Below, piece by piece: positions 41,204 through 53,499 of a stretch of 64,000 nucleotides of DNA (position 1 is the first letter of the stretch; each line of letters opens with the position of its first letter). This DNA is from Paramicrosporidium saccamoebae (taxonomy: Eukaryota > Rozellomycota): positions 103,793 through 167,792 of the forward strand of contig MTSL01000208.1 of NCBI GenBank assembly GCA_002794465.1, in the 5' to 3' direction. Under the pieces are notes generated by a model. That model searched no databases. It saw only the letters and a list, made by a program, of their open reading frames with translations, and had not been told where the DNA came from. The position numbers were made by a program, and so were the translations under genes.

Positions 41204-43103
41204 TTAGTATACCCTCTTGACTGGTGGGACTGGGGCACATTCTGCAGAGTCCAGCGTCTTCATAGTGACTGGTCGATAGTCAATTCGCGTCTTGTTGTCC
41301 TTTTGATTGTTCCATGAAAGCGTATGTTTCATCCAGTTTGCGTCATCACGTTCCTTAAAATCTTCACGAGAGTGGGCACCACGACTCTCCTTGCGATCTC
41401 GGGCAGAATACATGGTCTGCACTGCATTTGTCATTAGATTCTGCAGCTCCAGAGCCTCCACCAGATCAGTGTTCCAAATCAGACTGCGATCAGTCAGACT
41501 AAGATCATTCAGCCGACTGGCAATCTTGTCGATTTGAACGACACCCTCTTCGAGGGATTCCTGCGTGCGGAATACGGCAGCATTTGCCTGCATACACTTT
41601 TGCATCGCCAGACGTACCTCGGCGGTGGGTGAGCCGTCTTTGGAGTTACGAACACGATCAAAATTGCTTAGGGAGGCTTCGCCAGCATCAGCTGATAGGA
41701 CAGGGAGAGGGGTTCCTGGCTTCAAAGTTTCAGCAATATGAAGGGCACAGGCGCGTCCAAATACCACCAGATCCAGCAGCGAATTGGCACCAAGTCGATT
41801 TGCTCCATGCACAGAGACACAGGCAGCCTCGCCGGCAGCATAGAGGCCAGGAACTATCTTGTCCTCGCCCGTCTTGCTGTCATGTGTAATGACTTCTCCA
41901 GTGTAACGTGTGGGAATGCCTCCCATATTGTAATGCACCGTGGGAAGTACAGGAATCGGCTCCTTGGTAACGTCAACACCGGCAAAGATGGCTGCAGTCT
42001 CTGATATTCCAGGCAATCGTTCCTTGAGCACCTCAGCAGGGAGATGGGAAAGCTGTAAGTAAATGTGATCTTTATCGGAGCCACATCCACGTCCCTCCCT
42101 GATTTCGACAGTCATTGAACGTGACACAACATCGCGGGAAGCCAAGTCCTTTGCTGTCGGAGCATATCGTTCCATGAAGCGCTCTCCATTGGCATTTAAT
42201 AGGATCCCACCCTCACCACGACATCCTTCTGTAATTAGACATCCAGCACCGTATATTCCCGTGGGATGGAACTGCACAAATTCCATGTCCTGAAGGGGTA
42301 GTCCTGCTCTCGTCACCATGGCGTTCCCGTCGCCGGTGCAAGTGTGCGCAGAGGTACATGAAAAGTACGCTCGTCCATATCCGCCCGTTGCTAAAACAGT
42401 TTTATGTGCTCGGAAGCGATGAAGGGTGCCGTCCTCCATGCAATATGCCAACACTCCACGACATTCGCCATTCTCCATCAACAGATCCAACGCAAAGTAC
42501 TCTATAAAGAAGCGCGTGTCATGCTTCAATGCCTGTCCGTAAAGAGTATGCAGAATTGAATGTCCTGTCCGATCCGCTACTGCAGCACAGCGATACGCCT
42601 GGCCGCCTTTGCCAAAGTTCAGGGATTGTCCTCCAAAGGCACGTTGATAGATTTTTCCCTCGTCAGTACGGCTGAATGGAACGCCATAGTGCTCCAGTTC
42701 TATAACTGATTGCGGCGCTTCACGGCACATGTAATGGATTGCGTCTTGGTCTCCCAGCCAGTCACTGCCCTTTACCGTATCGAACATGTGCCAGCGCCAG
42801 TCATCGCTTCCCATATTTCCCAATGCCGCGTTAATGCCACCCTACCAATAAGTCGTGGCTTACTCATACCTGGGCAGCGACCGTATGTGAACGGGTAGGG
42901 AACACTTTGCTGATGCAGGCAACATTAAAGCCCGCTTCTGCCAAGCCAAAGGCTGCACGTAGTCCAGCTCCGCCAGCTCCGACGACAACCGCATCAAATG
43001 AGTGATCCACAATAGTGTATGCAGGCTGTCCTGCAAAGGTCCTCTTTGCTATCCGGCCAACAGTGCGACTGAATAGACTAGTAGCGGACTTGAATTGAAT
43101 CAT
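41204..43103 (-). CDS. SDH1: Succinate dehydrogenase flavoprotein subunit
   Basis: Catalytic subunit of complex II, mitochondrial inner membrane; oxidises succinate to fumarate. Exons 43103-42870 and 42841-41204 (623 residues; 28-nt intron). Mitochondrial presequence ([21 protein letters not shown]), dinucleotide-binding [13 protein letters not shown], covalent-FAD motif [17 protein letters not shown] (His present, codons split by the intron), [23 protein letters not shown] and [19 protein letters not shown], and a complete C-terminus. The His-flavin attachment site is the client of Sdh5, encoded at 5.1 kb. Stop lies close to a run of AT; start is 100 bp downstream of the UBR1 stop. Confidence 0.98.
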
Positions 43104-43203
43104 TAGTCAATTTCCTGTCCCCGGCAACTCCCATTTTGGATGACATTGACAGACTTACATAAGCAATACATAGCAAAGCCCCTCTAACAAATATAAGCAA
43201 TCT

Positions 43204-46200
43204 TTATTCGCCATCAGTCTCGTCGCTCTCATCGTCATCCTCATCGGTGGCAAAAAGCTCCCGGGGAAAGAGGCGGCCTTGTTGGGGGTTTCTTGCAATA
43301 AAGGCTGGAATGCCTCCTGCTATGTAGAGCCTCTTAAGAAAATCATATCGGTATTCAGACAATCGTAGCGGCCCACCTCGCCTATAGAAATTATGAACAC
43401 TGGGATATGCTTACTTGAAACCAAGATCTGCTTCTCCATGTTTGTCGACGTAGGGTGCAGGTATGGCACATATCCTTTGACGGCCGCTGCTGAGGGTCCC
43501 ATGAGTGAGAATCACGGTGCACTGATGGACATCTATGATCATGGACTGGGAACTCTGACATCTAAAAAGTAAATTATCAGCTAGAGATTCGTACAGTGGG
43601 CAGGGGAAGTCAGCGCCACAGCAACTTGGATTTGCACAAAACCATTCTTGGCAGACTAGGCAGAGCAGAGACATTTTCCCCAAGGAGCACGATGTGCAGC
43701 GCTTGCTACTAAACATGACAAGATCAGAGTACTCTTCGGGGAGTCGCATAAAGGTCAATGGGACAATGGGATGTTCCACATCTTGGACCATGGCAGCCAA
43801 ATCAATACTAGCACCAGCGGCCTTGGATTTAGCGACCAGTCCCTTGATAAATTCAAAGTTGTCAACTCTTTCAAATTCAGGGAAGAGCCAGCGAGCGTCC
43901 TCGGGTATATCGAGCACTGATTGACCAAACCAAAGATGGACCAATACAGCAAGCCCCTTTACATCCATGGTGATCATGGAATACAGGTTCTGGTACCATG
44001 TATTACGCAACTCCTCGGATAGCCCATCCGCTGCAGTGTAATTGCTGATGGAGCATACTTCAGAAAAGATTTGCATCTTCATCAACGATACCAAATATGG
44101 CAATTTTTCCACCGATTCCTCCAGCTTGGAGAAATTAAGATACATGCGATACATAAAGGCAAGGATGTTTTTGTTGGTGACTTTTAGGGGTCCTGGGTCG
44201 TCTTGATTCGCAAATACAGATGCTCTTATACAATTTGCCATTCTCAGAACATTATCCGCCTCAGGGCCACTCTCAAGGAAACACAACTGCTGGGCACACC
44301 CAGCTAAATAACCAAGAGAACGGGCGGGAGCATTTGTCACTTGTTCAAGAAACTCCATAGTTAATTCGCTGCAGTGTTCACTAATTAGACCCATCACAGA
44401 GTCATCATCAAGACTTTTAGCAATTCTGGGCAAATCTACTTTGACTGCTATCACAGGTGGGTTTCGATTCACTGGGAAAAGCCTATGGGCCGGAAAGCTA
44501 CACAGGGGACAATTGGCCATTGCGTCCTCAGAGGATTGCTTCAGGCGATTGTAGCATGATTGGTGCATCAAGTGGAAGCACGAGACTAAACTGGCACGTG
44601 TCGATGATACAAACGACTGCGAAGAAACCAGGTCCGAGCGGAGAGAGATGCCTACAGCATATGAGGCGAGGCCATATTCCTCAGTGTTATAGTCGGCGGG
44701 TTCGGTGCAGACAACGCAGGTTCCATTCTCAACCATTTCAACGTGCTCCATCTCCACCAATTCGCCGTCTGCTGTGAGCGCATCCGCATTTGTACATGCA
44801 AATGTCTCCTGAGCCTGTCTCATAGAATCCAGCATCTTTTGTCGTCTTGCCTCGGCAAGTTCCCGTCCTTGCCTTTTGGTAGATTCGTCAACATCAGCCG
44901 GAACATTGAATCCAGCGATCAGATGGGAAAAAAGGTCCACAAGTCCTTCTCTGCACTCGGCATCCGACTGCCGAACAAAATTAACAAGAACATCCTTTGT
45001 TCTCTCTTCCTTGAATACATCATCTCCATCATGACCCCGTGCACACTCTTCCAGTGAGCCTGTAACCTGTTGAACGAATAAAGCCAACGCAACAAAGTCG
45101 TCAAGTAATTTAAGATAGGATGGTCCTTGTAAACAATGTTGCATCAAATGCTGAAGTGTATAGTAACCGAGGGTAGAAAATAGTTCCCGGATGTGGTAAG
45201 AATTCGGATATTTTTTGGCTAGGATCAGCGACAGAGGCTTGATTTTGAACCGGTGCTGCAGAAATTGAAATGCCTTCTGTCTCGCGCTCGCTTGGAATCC
45301 CCAATAATATTGATTAAACTTGTGTACAGATTCACTCTTCAAATGGTATTGGGCATTAGATAGGATTGAATCAGATTCTAATAGATTGGCGACATTCAGC
45401 AGGGCAGTAACTAAAGAATTGGGGCCATTACCTCCCGATATTTGACTCTTCAGCTTTGAAAAGGTTTTTGGGCCGTCAGACAACGCATGAACTAGCGCTA
45501 CCTCTAGAGATTCATTAGTGCCTACTTCGACATCAGATCCACAGAACGACGCAAGAATGACTTGCTGGTAAAGTAGCAGCAGAATTGTCACATTTGCTTG
45601 CTCATCCTGGTATCTTGGTACTAGGGGCAGCATGTCATCAAGGAATTGACGAAGCACATCAGGATTAGAAGCAGATGCATGCCAGAAGACGGTAAGATAC
45701 AGACTATTAATGGCAGTGCTGCTCACTGCAATCTCTGCCTGTGCTCTCACGGCAATTCCATTCCTAATCCAATAACCTGATCGAACCTCGGACAAAAGTG
45801 ACAAGCAAGTCATAACACGCGATACATAAGTGGGTGGGATCGGCACTGGCCCGAAATCATCATCATCGGAAATGTGCCTATATCGCTGCAGAAGCGAGCC
45901 CAATAGCCATACGGATGGCTGTTGGAAAGAGGCTCTTCCACTATTCTGCTCATCTGCGAGTTCATACTTTGCGATGAAACTCAGGAATCGAAAGATAGCA
46001 TCTTTGTTGGGAAAGGAGAACGTAAAATCGGAAACGATTCTAAGAAGCATCAGAGATAAATTGATCTGACCCATCCAATCTTCGTCCTCGTACAATACAT
46101 GCTCTCCAATGACCCGCGAGTAGGCAAAGGTCATATCATAAGATCGAATGGTAGCCATAAACGCTTCCCAGTGCTCCTCGTCATGAAGCAGGCCCATTTC

Positions 46201-47523
46201 AATGACAGAATCGTCTGTTGCCACGTACCGAAGCATGTGCACCAGTCCGGACATGTAGTTTGTCCGAACAGTACCACTTCCATGAGTAAGGCCTTCCACA
46301 AAAAACAGAGCCTTATAAAGTTGTTTAACAAAACCCTTCCTCGCAGCCGCCTGGGCAAGCGACGGGACGGTTAAAATCTGCACTGCAAAATGGGAAGTCC
46401 CGAGATGCGACTCTCTATCAGTCAGTTGGCCCTTAATCAAGGAGACTCCATGGCGGACAAAATAATCCAAAAGTGTCATTTTCACAAAATCAAACTGAAG
46501 ACCCACTGTCAAAAGCTCCTGCCAAGTCTTCCGATAGAACTTCCATAACTGGCGTTCATGAGTAAAGAGAAGCTCTACGACAGGTTGAGATGCACCATCA
46601 AATACGCATTGTTGATGCAAGACGGCTTCCATTAATGGCTGTCTTAAGGAGGGATAGTCATGCGCCATCATTGCAAGCCAATTAATAAGGCCATTGATAA
46701 TCAGTTTGGCCACCACGACCGAAGAACATTCCAGGGACACTCTGAGGCCAATGCTACTGATAATCTTTTTCATACGCTCCGCTTGGTCACACTCCGTGGA
46801 CCTTTGGTAATTCCATACACTCGTGAAGCCTTGTTGGTCCACTTCTGTTGCGATCTGACGGGCGAAATCTGAGCTTTTGTCTGTGGCCGCACAGACTATT
46901 TCTATAACCTGAGGAAATGAATGTTTCTCATCATTGAGGAGCACCACAGAATAGTTATCGGATTCAAGCTCCTTGCTTCCAAGGACATGTTCCAAATTTT
47001 CAGCCATCAAACCCATAACCATTGCAAAGACTTGCTGAGCTCGTGATACAAGCTTCTCAGAGTCGGGTAAGTGCGAGTTGGGACTGGGTTCAGTTACTTC
47101 CAGGTGCTTAGGGCAGCTGAGGGGCTTTTTCCAAGATTCCAGCTCTCCACAGTCACAGCTTCCACCGCTCCCTTTACTCAGATAGTAATTATAGTTGTGT
47201 CCCTCGTGGTCACTTCTTTGGAAACAGTCGTTACACAGGACGCAAGTTTCGTCGACAGCACATTCTTTGCAGTGATAAATAAGCTCATCCCGTTTAAAGA
47301 CCCGGCCACAGCTCGGCGACGGAGACTTTTGCTCTCTCTCAAGTATCTCCCGCAAAGATTCATCGTCACCAACGAGCTGCTCGTCACATATATCAGAGAT
47401 GCACCGAATTAGTTGTAATCCAGGGATTGGAGGTTCAAGTGAAACGGCGGCATTGAGACGACGACTAAAAGTGGCATCCATGCTTAATGACTCCCTGGCT
47501 AGCAGCCTGGGCCTCTGATCCAT
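43204..47523 (-). CDS. UBR1: N-recognin E3 ubiquitin ligase UBR1
   Basis: Recognises type 1 and type 2 N-degrons. Exons 47523-43415 and 43381-43204 (1428 residues; 33-nt intron). UBR box at about residues 72-142 (CGRVFKRDELIYHCKECAVD ... CNDCFQRSDHEGHNY ... GSCDCGELESW) with all zinc ligands, ClpS-like N-domain region following, a RING-H2 near 930-1020 (CVVCTEPADYN, CFHLMHQSCYNRL, CPLCSF) and a C-terminal cap with CTSCSLGKMSLLCLVCQEWFCA. The 3' exon adds RGGPLRLSEYRYDFLKRLY, the conserved UBR1 ending, then an acidic tail. Length is shorter than yeast Ubr1 but all domains are there. Confidence 0.94.
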
Positions 47524-47719
47524 ACTCGCCTATTGTAGCCGCTGATCGCACTCACTAATTGTACTCTGCTGTTCGGTTATTTTTGGGATCTCTCTTACTG
47601 CAAAATTACAATACTAGCGACTATTTCCAGATCGAGAACGAGCTACAGCCTTTGTAACCTACCTGCTGATTGAGCCTATCTGCGAGGGAAGATCTGTATG
47701 TACAAGAGGCATGTAGGGT
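47524..47719. other. Spacer between UBR1 start and U1-C stop
   Basis: 196 bp. Contains an Sm-site-like TTATTTTTGGG near 47577-47587, but no snRNA sequence around it could be recognised. Confidence 0.4.
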
Positions 47720-48357
47720 TTATTGCCTATGATGGGGATTTTGTGGATGCGCCCAAGGAGCATGAGGCGGCGGGGCAGACATTCCGGGAGGCATCATCCT
47801 GGGACCCAATGGCATATCTGACGGAAACATTCCAGGCTGCATGGGTGGTGCTGGATACATTCCCTGTGGCATTGGCATCATTCCAGGCTGACCAGGAGAC
47901 ATCATACCCATTCCACCAGGCGGCATCATTCCAGGTTGGCCAGGAGACATCATACCCATTCCACTAGGAGGCATCATACCCATTCCGCTAGGAGGCATCA
48001 TGCCCATTCCACCAGGCGGACCCATACCCATTCCATTAGGAGGCATCATTCCCATTCCACCGGGTGGCCCCATGCCAGGCGGCCGAGGGGGGATTAGACC
48101 CGGTGGTGGTCGCATCATAATAGGTGCTGGCACAGGCACCAATTCTCTCCTGGCCTCGTAATCCTTCACAATCTCTCCCACCGTCCGCTGGAGACGATCC
48201 TGGGAGGCGGCGAGAAAGTGCGCGCGAACCTGCACGGCATGTTTCCAGCCAGCATTGTGGTCTTTCCGGACACGGGGGGCGTCATGTGTGAGGAATATGT
48301 CGCAGTAATCTACGCATTAGCAAATGCAAAAAGTCTACCGCAATAGTACTTGGTCAT
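47720..48357 (-). CDS. YHC1: U1 snRNP protein C
   Basis: Stabilises pairing of U1 snRNA with the 5' splice site. Exons 48357-48339 and 48309-47720 (202 residues; 29-nt intron). The first exon encodes only MTKYYC plus one base; splicing restores the diagnostic zinc finger MTKYYCDYCDIFLTHDAPR with VRKDHNAGWKH, the matrin-type C2H2 of U1-C. The rest is a Pro/Gly/Met-rich tail made of GMGMMPP-type repeats (about 47880-48080). U1-C sets 5' splice-site choice, which is of interest in a genome whose introns leave almost no room between splice sites. Confidence 0.95.
47880..48080 (-). repeat. Met/Gly/Pro repeat in U1-C tail
   Basis: Imperfect tandem 24-39-bp units encoding GMGMMPPSG and PGQPGMMPPG segments, in frame. 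Confidence 0.7.
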
Positions 48358-48389
48358 GACTGCAGACCCCCGGAAGGCTTTGGTCTCAC

Positions 48390-50130
48390 TTATGGCTTAT
48401 GGAGACGAGGGAACAATTGTTCTGTGCTGCACTGCAGCTTGGAAGTGCTAATGGTATTCTGTGCCCAATTCGGATAATACCGATGTTCATTCTTTACGCC
48501 GATCATGTCCAGGATCTGTGTTGCAGTCTTTGGAATGACTGGCTGGACCATGACACAATATGCCGATACGGCATATGCTACATTACCCAGTAATTCTCCA
48601 ACTGCCTGCCATTGGCCCAATTTTACCATATCCCACGGCTTTTCTTCTGAAAAAATTCGATTTGCTTCGTGCAGTACAGGTTGCAGTCTCTCCAGACCTC
48701 CGCTGAAATTGTGTTCGTCGAACAAGGCGGCACTCTCTGCGCAAATGCTATTAACCTTTTCAGTTAGTGTTGGATCGGGAATTCCCAAGCTGCCGGTCTG
48801 ATGATTGAGGAATTTTGGATTAAAGGCACGCGACACTAGATTCCCGAGTTGATTAACCAATTCCCCATTAACCGTCTTGATAATCTGTTCTCTCGAAAAG
48901 TCGCCATCTGCATCCAGCCGACCGTTCCTCAGCAAATAGTATCGGAGAGTTGATTCGCCGTATTCGGACACTGCATCATGGGGTGAGATGACATTTCCAA
49001 CGCTTTTGGACATTTTCGCCCCATCCATAGTCCAGTGGCCATGGACGACAAGACGGGTGGGCAATGGTAGCCCTGCAGCCATCAGGAACGCTGGCCAGTA
49101 TACAGCATGAAATCTACAAATCAGCTACAGACGGCATCTCAGAATCTTACTTGAAAATATCCTTGCCAACTACGTGGACATTCGGCGTGCGAGCCACATC
49201 GGGATATCCTGTGCAGGTCAAATAGTTAGTAAGGGCATCCAGCCACACATAAACCATCTGACTGTCGTCATCTGGAACTGGAATACCCCATCGCACCGTC
49301 TCTTTCCGTCGACTCACTGAAATATCACCAAATTCCTCGTCCGTCAAGAAGGCATGGAGATCGTTTGTCCGTGCGTGTGGAACCACAGCATTCTTTAGCC
49401 ATTCGATGATGCGGGTGCGATAGGCGGAAAGTCGGAACATGTAATTGCGCTCTTCCACCCATTCCACCCGCTGACCAGTCGTCTTTACAATCTTTCCCGC
49501 GGCAGTGTCAACAAGTTTGTGTTCTGGATAGAATGTCTCCTCTGACACGCAGTACCAACCACTATGTACTCCTGCATAAATATCGCCGTTCTGCACCAAT
49601 CTCCTCCACAACTCATGGACGGCACGTCGATGTGACGGTTCTGTGGTGCGTATGAAGCGGGTTGCCGTGATACCGAGCAGCGGTAACATTTCTCTAAATG
49701 TTTTAGAGACATTATCGCACCAGGTCTGAGGGCTCATGTCCGCTCTCTGTGCTGCCTCATACACCTTCTGGCCGTGCTCGTCAGTCCCCGTGTATAGCTG
49801 TGATATTGCACCATCTCTATTACGGACACTCTCCCAGCGTCTGATTGCATCCGCAAGAATTAAACTGTATGCATGTCCAATATGCGGAGCTGCATTTACA
49901 TAGAAAATTGGTGTAGTCACTGCATGAAAAGTAGTAGTTACGGGGGTCTTGGAAGTATTAGTAGAGTCAAGAGAAGTGAGGTCCGGAGTAGCAGAGTCAA
50001 GAGAAGTGAGGTTCGGAGTAGTAAAGTCCGGAGTAGCAAATTCCAGAGTGGTCACATTCGATGCAATAGTTGCATTCGACAATGCTCTTCTTGTAATCAA
50101 CGCTCTCCACGGACCCAAAGTTTTTTGCAT
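48390..50130 (-). CDS. MSM1: Mitochondrial methionyl-tRNA synthetase
   Basis: Class I aminoacyl-tRNA synthetase charging mitochondrial tRNA-Met. Exons 50130-49151 and 49113-48390 (567 residues; 37-nt intron). Basic N-terminus (MQKTLGPWRALITRRAL) fits a presequence; it runs into a Thr/Ser/Pro/Asp-rich repeat before the catalytic domain. TTPIFYVNAAPHIGHAY contains the HIGH motif, LYTGTDEHGQK follows, and GAKMSKSVGN is the KMSKS loop. The editing-type zinc knuckle of cytosolic enzymes is absent, as in bacterial-type mitochondrial MetRS. The anticodon-binding helical domain ends at the usual place. First in-frame ATG taken. Confidence 0.96.
49960..50050 (-). repeat. About 33-bp tandem repeat in MSM1 presequence region
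   Basis: Two to three imperfect units (AGTCAAGAGAAGTGAGGT core on the plus strand) encode TPDLTSLDSA-type segments between the presequence and the catalytic domain. Confidence 0.75.
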
Positions 50131-50314
50131 GCTTGATATCACCACACTCAATGCCCCAGTCTGGAACTCGCAGAAATATCACATTGCTTTTAGTAGATCC
50201 GTTCTGCATTGTTTTTCATTGATCTAGATCAATTTGCATCTCATTGATTCATACCATATTGAATCGCACAATACTACATAGCACCACACAAAATTACATA
50301 ATACCACACCACAC

Positions 50315-50349
50315 CACATAACACATAACACATAACACATAACACATAA
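50315..50349. repeat. Microsatellite (CACATAA)5
   Basis: Five perfect 7-bp units directly downstream of the PPR gene stop codon, preceded by related ACCACAC-rich sequence. Confidence 0.95.
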
Positions 50350-50356
50350 TAAATCA

Positions 50357-52879
50357 CTAGTTTTTCGTGTACAATCTATGGGAATTGGTAGTCTCTTCGA
50401 GCTGGGAAACATAGTCCAAAAGTCGCTGGTCGGGGATGAAGCCGTTGGCCTGCATGGCCTCAAGAGTGTCTTTGGCCCGCTCCACGGCCATTATCCGTCC
50501 GTAGTAGTAAATCCACGCCAAATACAGACCCGGCATGGACAATGTCTTGCTTGACAATGTCTTGGCCCGTTGGTAAAATTCATCGTTCTCCCTAAACGAC
50601 AATCGCAACATTCCACCGATCAGATGAGTTCGCGCCGAATTGGCCACCTCCGAGTCACTGGATTCTAGATCTATTACCAGCTGCTCAGCTTCGTCAAATT
50701 GATTCAGTGCCACTTTTAGACGAACGGTCAGTGCGTAGGAATACTTGTTGGGCTGCACCTGGCCCAGACGCATCCGCTCTAGAACTCGAGAAAATCCGTC
50801 CTGGTCAGCAAGACGACTGTAATGGTTGAGCAGGACGTTGTAGGTACGCACTGTGGGCGACATTAATCCAGCATCCATCTCTGTCAGTGTTGTCCAGACA
50901 GCGTCAATACGATCCATGGCCACCAAGGCTTCTATATAAAAGGAGTAGATGGCCTCGCATAGGATTGGCCCGTGCTTGTTCTGGACCATGGAAAAGATCT
51001 GTATGGCCCTTTCGGGCTTTTCGTTCCGGATGTAAGCCGCCATGACACTTTTCACCGGCCCTGACAACAGCTTCAGTCCAGAAGCCCTATATTCCTGCCA
51101 TAATTCATCCACTCGCCCCAGATCGCCTGCTTCACCTGCCAGATAGATGAGCAGCGCGTAGCTCGTGTGAGTGGGGAAACACTTCATCCGTCGCATTAGC
51201 TCTAGAAACCGTTCCATTTCGGCATATTTTCCATCTACGGCAAGTCCTTGGAGGACAATATTGTACAAGTGGGTATCGGGACGCGTGGAGTTGCGACGCA
51301 GTTGTTCCAGACATTGGTAGGCTGAATCGTAGTCTGAAATCCGTGTGAATGCATACAAAAAGGTCCGCGTGGCATACAAATTGTCGGCCTTGAAAATCAG
51401 TGTTCGGTTCAGATGTTGAACCACGTCCCGCAGGGTCTCAATATCCTCCAACCCCAGGAGATGTCGCACCAGGTTACTGTATTCCATCAGACGCACATTA
51501 CCCTTGTCCTTGAGTTGATACCAGAGCTGTCGCAGCTCATTCGTCTTTCCCTGTTGTCCAAGTAAACTGATGGCCATGGACCGGGCGTAGTGGCCCCCAT
51601 CGATTCCATTTTCTCGCATGTGATCCAAGAGGGTGAAGAATTGCGAATACATGCTCCGTCGATGGTAGTAGGATAATAGATGATTGTAATTCTGGCTGTT
51701 GGGCTCGAACCCGGCCGCCTTCATGTGATCGAGGATCTCTAGAGCATCCTGGAGTCGGTCCAAATCGAGGAACATGCCAAATAACATGGAAAATGTCATG
51801 AACACTGGCACAGTCTCCCGCTTAATCTGTTCGTAGATCCGCAAAGCATTCTTCACATCTCCCACCCGAGTGTAGGCTGATAGCAACGAATTGAGACAAT
51901 GAATATTGGCCAGTGTCTGATTCTGTTCAGTGTATTGCTGCAGGAAATCCTCTGCCTTTCGGACAAGGCCGTTGTTGGCATACAAATGCGTCACCAGTCC
52001 GCAAATATGCTCATCAGTCACAATTGAATACATTGACATTTCTGACAGAATCTTTTCCCCAAACTCAACGTTGCGCATCCTTGTAGCCAGGAGCAGCATC
52101 AGGGTGAAAAAGTGGTTATTAGGCGTCAATCCATCGCGCAGTACCATTTTGTAGATCCCAATCGCAGTGGTCGCATCTACAAGACGTACTTGTTCCTGCT
52201 GGACATGTTCAGAAAAGGGTTGTCGGTTTCGCACATAGGCTTTCTCCGTCTCAGTCCTAGTTCGATTCGCAAGCTCCAAGTCTACCGTCTTGACAAATGC
52301 CTGAAGTAGCTCAATGTATCCATAAATGCTAACCGGCAATTGCTTTGCCCGCATCTCTTCATATACGGCAAGGGCGCCGCCGTAATCGCACATCCTCGCA
52401 TGACATCCCATCAGAGCAATGTACACGGAGGAAATGCCCCGATGCGGGCCATCCTCGCCCTCCGCCATCTTTAAAAGATGCTCAGCAAGTCGTATTTGAT
52501 ACATTTCGCCGCATGCAACGATCATCCGGCCGTATTGTTCATAGCTTCGACAAGGCAATGCAACAAACTTGTGCAACATGGCAATGAAACATTCGGACAA
52601 GTTATTATCCCGAGCAGCCGCCAATATTTCGTCCCAGGAAACGCATTTGTGGCTGGACAGCACCCTATCTAATGCGGGAATGTCCGGATACGGTGCATCG
52701 TTCAGCAGAATGTCTTTGGTCGAATGGCCCTTGATCCTTCGGTCACCCGAATGCTGTCGGGCCAACAGTATCAAAACTTTGAGTGCTGCATCGAATGCAA
52801 CTATTTGACATTCTGGTGTGTCCTTGGGCAGGGTTTGCAGCTTCTCCAATGCCTCGGAAATTCCTTCCCTCTTTCCCAT
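50357..52879 (-). CDS. Pentatricopeptide repeat protein, 840 aa
   Basis: Single exon. At least a dozen helical-pair repeats of about 35 residues, for example TYNVLLNHYSRLADQDGFSRVLERM, SSVYIALMGCHARMCDYGGALAVYEEM and HLYNIVLQGLAVDGKYAEMERFLELM, the last pair separated by conserved Pro/Asp positions. PPR proteins bind organellar RNA in a base-selective way, so a role in mitochondrial RNA processing or translation is expected. The annotated ATG lacks an obvious presequence; an upstream frame (about 52945-53015, MLRMFRSVGRLFSPR) would make an excellent one if joined by an unusual 50-nt intron. No orthologue can be named. Confidence 0.88.
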   Translation of the reverse strand: MGKREGISEALEKLQTLPKDTPECQIVAFDAALKVLILLARQHSGDRRIKGHSTKDILLNDAPYPDIPALDRVLSSHKCVSWDEILAAARDNNLSECFIAMLHKFVALPCRSYEQYGRMIVACGEMYQIRLAEHLLKMAEGEDGPHRGISSVYIALMGCHARMCDYGGALAVYEEMRAKQLPVSIYGYIELLQAFVKTVDLELANRTRTETEKAYVRNRQPFSEHVQQEQVRLVDATTAIGIYKMVLRDGLTPNNHFFTLMLLLATRMRNVEFGEKILSEMSMYSIVTDEHICGLVTHLYANNGLVRKAEDFLQQYTEQNQTLANIHCLNSLLSAYTRVGDVKNALRIYEQIKRETVPVFMTFSMLFGMFLDLDRLQDALEILDHMKAAGFEPNSQNYNHLLSYYHRRSMYSQFFTLLDHMRENGIDGGHYARSMAISLLGQQGKTNELRQLWYQLKDKGNVRLMEYSNLVRHLLGLEDIETLRDVVQHLNRTLIFKADNLYATRTFLYAFTRISDYDSAYQCLEQLRRNSTRPDTHLYNIVLQGLAVDGKYAEMERFLELMRRMKCFPTHTSYALLIYLAGEAGDLGRVDELWQEYRASGLKLLSGPVKSVMAAYIRNEKPERAIQIFSMVQNKHGPILCEAIYSFYIEALVAMDRIDAVWTTLTEMDAGLMSPTVRTYNVLLNHYSRLADQDGFSRVLERMRLGQVQPNKYSYALTVRLKVALNQFDEAEQLVIDLESSDSEVANSARTHLIGGMLRLSFRENDEFYQRAKTLSSKTLSMPGLYLAWIYYYGRIMAVERAKDTLEAMQANGFIPDQRLLDYVSQLEETTNSHRLYTKN

Positions 52880-53027
52880 TGGCCTGCTCCTTGCATGAAC
52901 CGTCTACAATCAACACATGAACCGTCTCATACACTAAACCGAAGCCGTGGATGCTCGATGCACCGTGGGGAGAAAAGTCTCCCGACGGAGCGGAACATGC
53001 GCAGCATTTCTGGGCCCAGCCGGAGAA

Positions 53028-53437
53028 ATGGCCCCTGCCATGGCCGCGGAGTTGCAGAAAGAGGCACTGCGGGTGTTTGCTCGTCTCTTGCGGGTGCAAA
53101 GGAAGACTTTTGCGGGAGATGCACCACTTATTAGAGGTAAATTGCGGAATGGCCACTCAACTTGAAGCGGCAAGGGAAAAGACCCGAAAGGAGTTTGAGG
53201 CGGGACGGAGTGCCATTGGCGACCTCGAAAACTTTCAAAAGGCAGTCGCCGGGTGTCAGATTGATTTTGTAGAAGATAAAGGAGGCAAAGGAGGTCTGTG
53301 AGCTCCTGGAGCACAACATAATCCAGGGTGAGATGATTGCAGGCACGCCCAGCCAGCCATACTTTCGTCTGAATTTCCGGCCTGAAATTGAGATCAATGA
53401 TGGACATATGAAAGGCAAGTTTGGCAAGTGTTGCTAA
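53028..53437 (+). CDS. MZM1: LYR-motif complex III assembly factor LYRM7/MZM1
   Basis: Matrix chaperone that holds the Rieske protein before insertion into the bc1 complex. Exons 53028-53136, 53168-53244, 53273-53437 (116 residues; introns 31 and 28 nt). LQKEALRVFARLLRVQRKTF is the LYR-type first helix (L-Y-R replaced by V-F-A), followed after splicing by GDAPLIRAAREKTRKEFEAG and AKEVCELLEHNIIQGEM, matching LYRM7 D-A-x3-E-A-A-R-x-K-I-x-x-E-F and VVQG blocks. Candidate ATGs at 53028 and 53040. Degenerate LYR tripeptide is the one oddity. Confidence 0.86.
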
Positions 53438-53499
53438 TCGCATATATAAAGATTTTTATCATGGCCAACTTTATTATTCACATCGTGCATCTTTGAGAA

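Noticed and set aside
47577-47587. snRNA suggested by Sm-like TTATTTTTGGG
   Set aside because: Flanks show no U1, U2, U4 or U5 signature and no stem after the site.
50315-50349. CRISPR-like or telomeric repeat
   Set aside because: Uninterrupted 7-bp microsatellite without spacers, and not a fungal telomere unit (TTAGGG-type).
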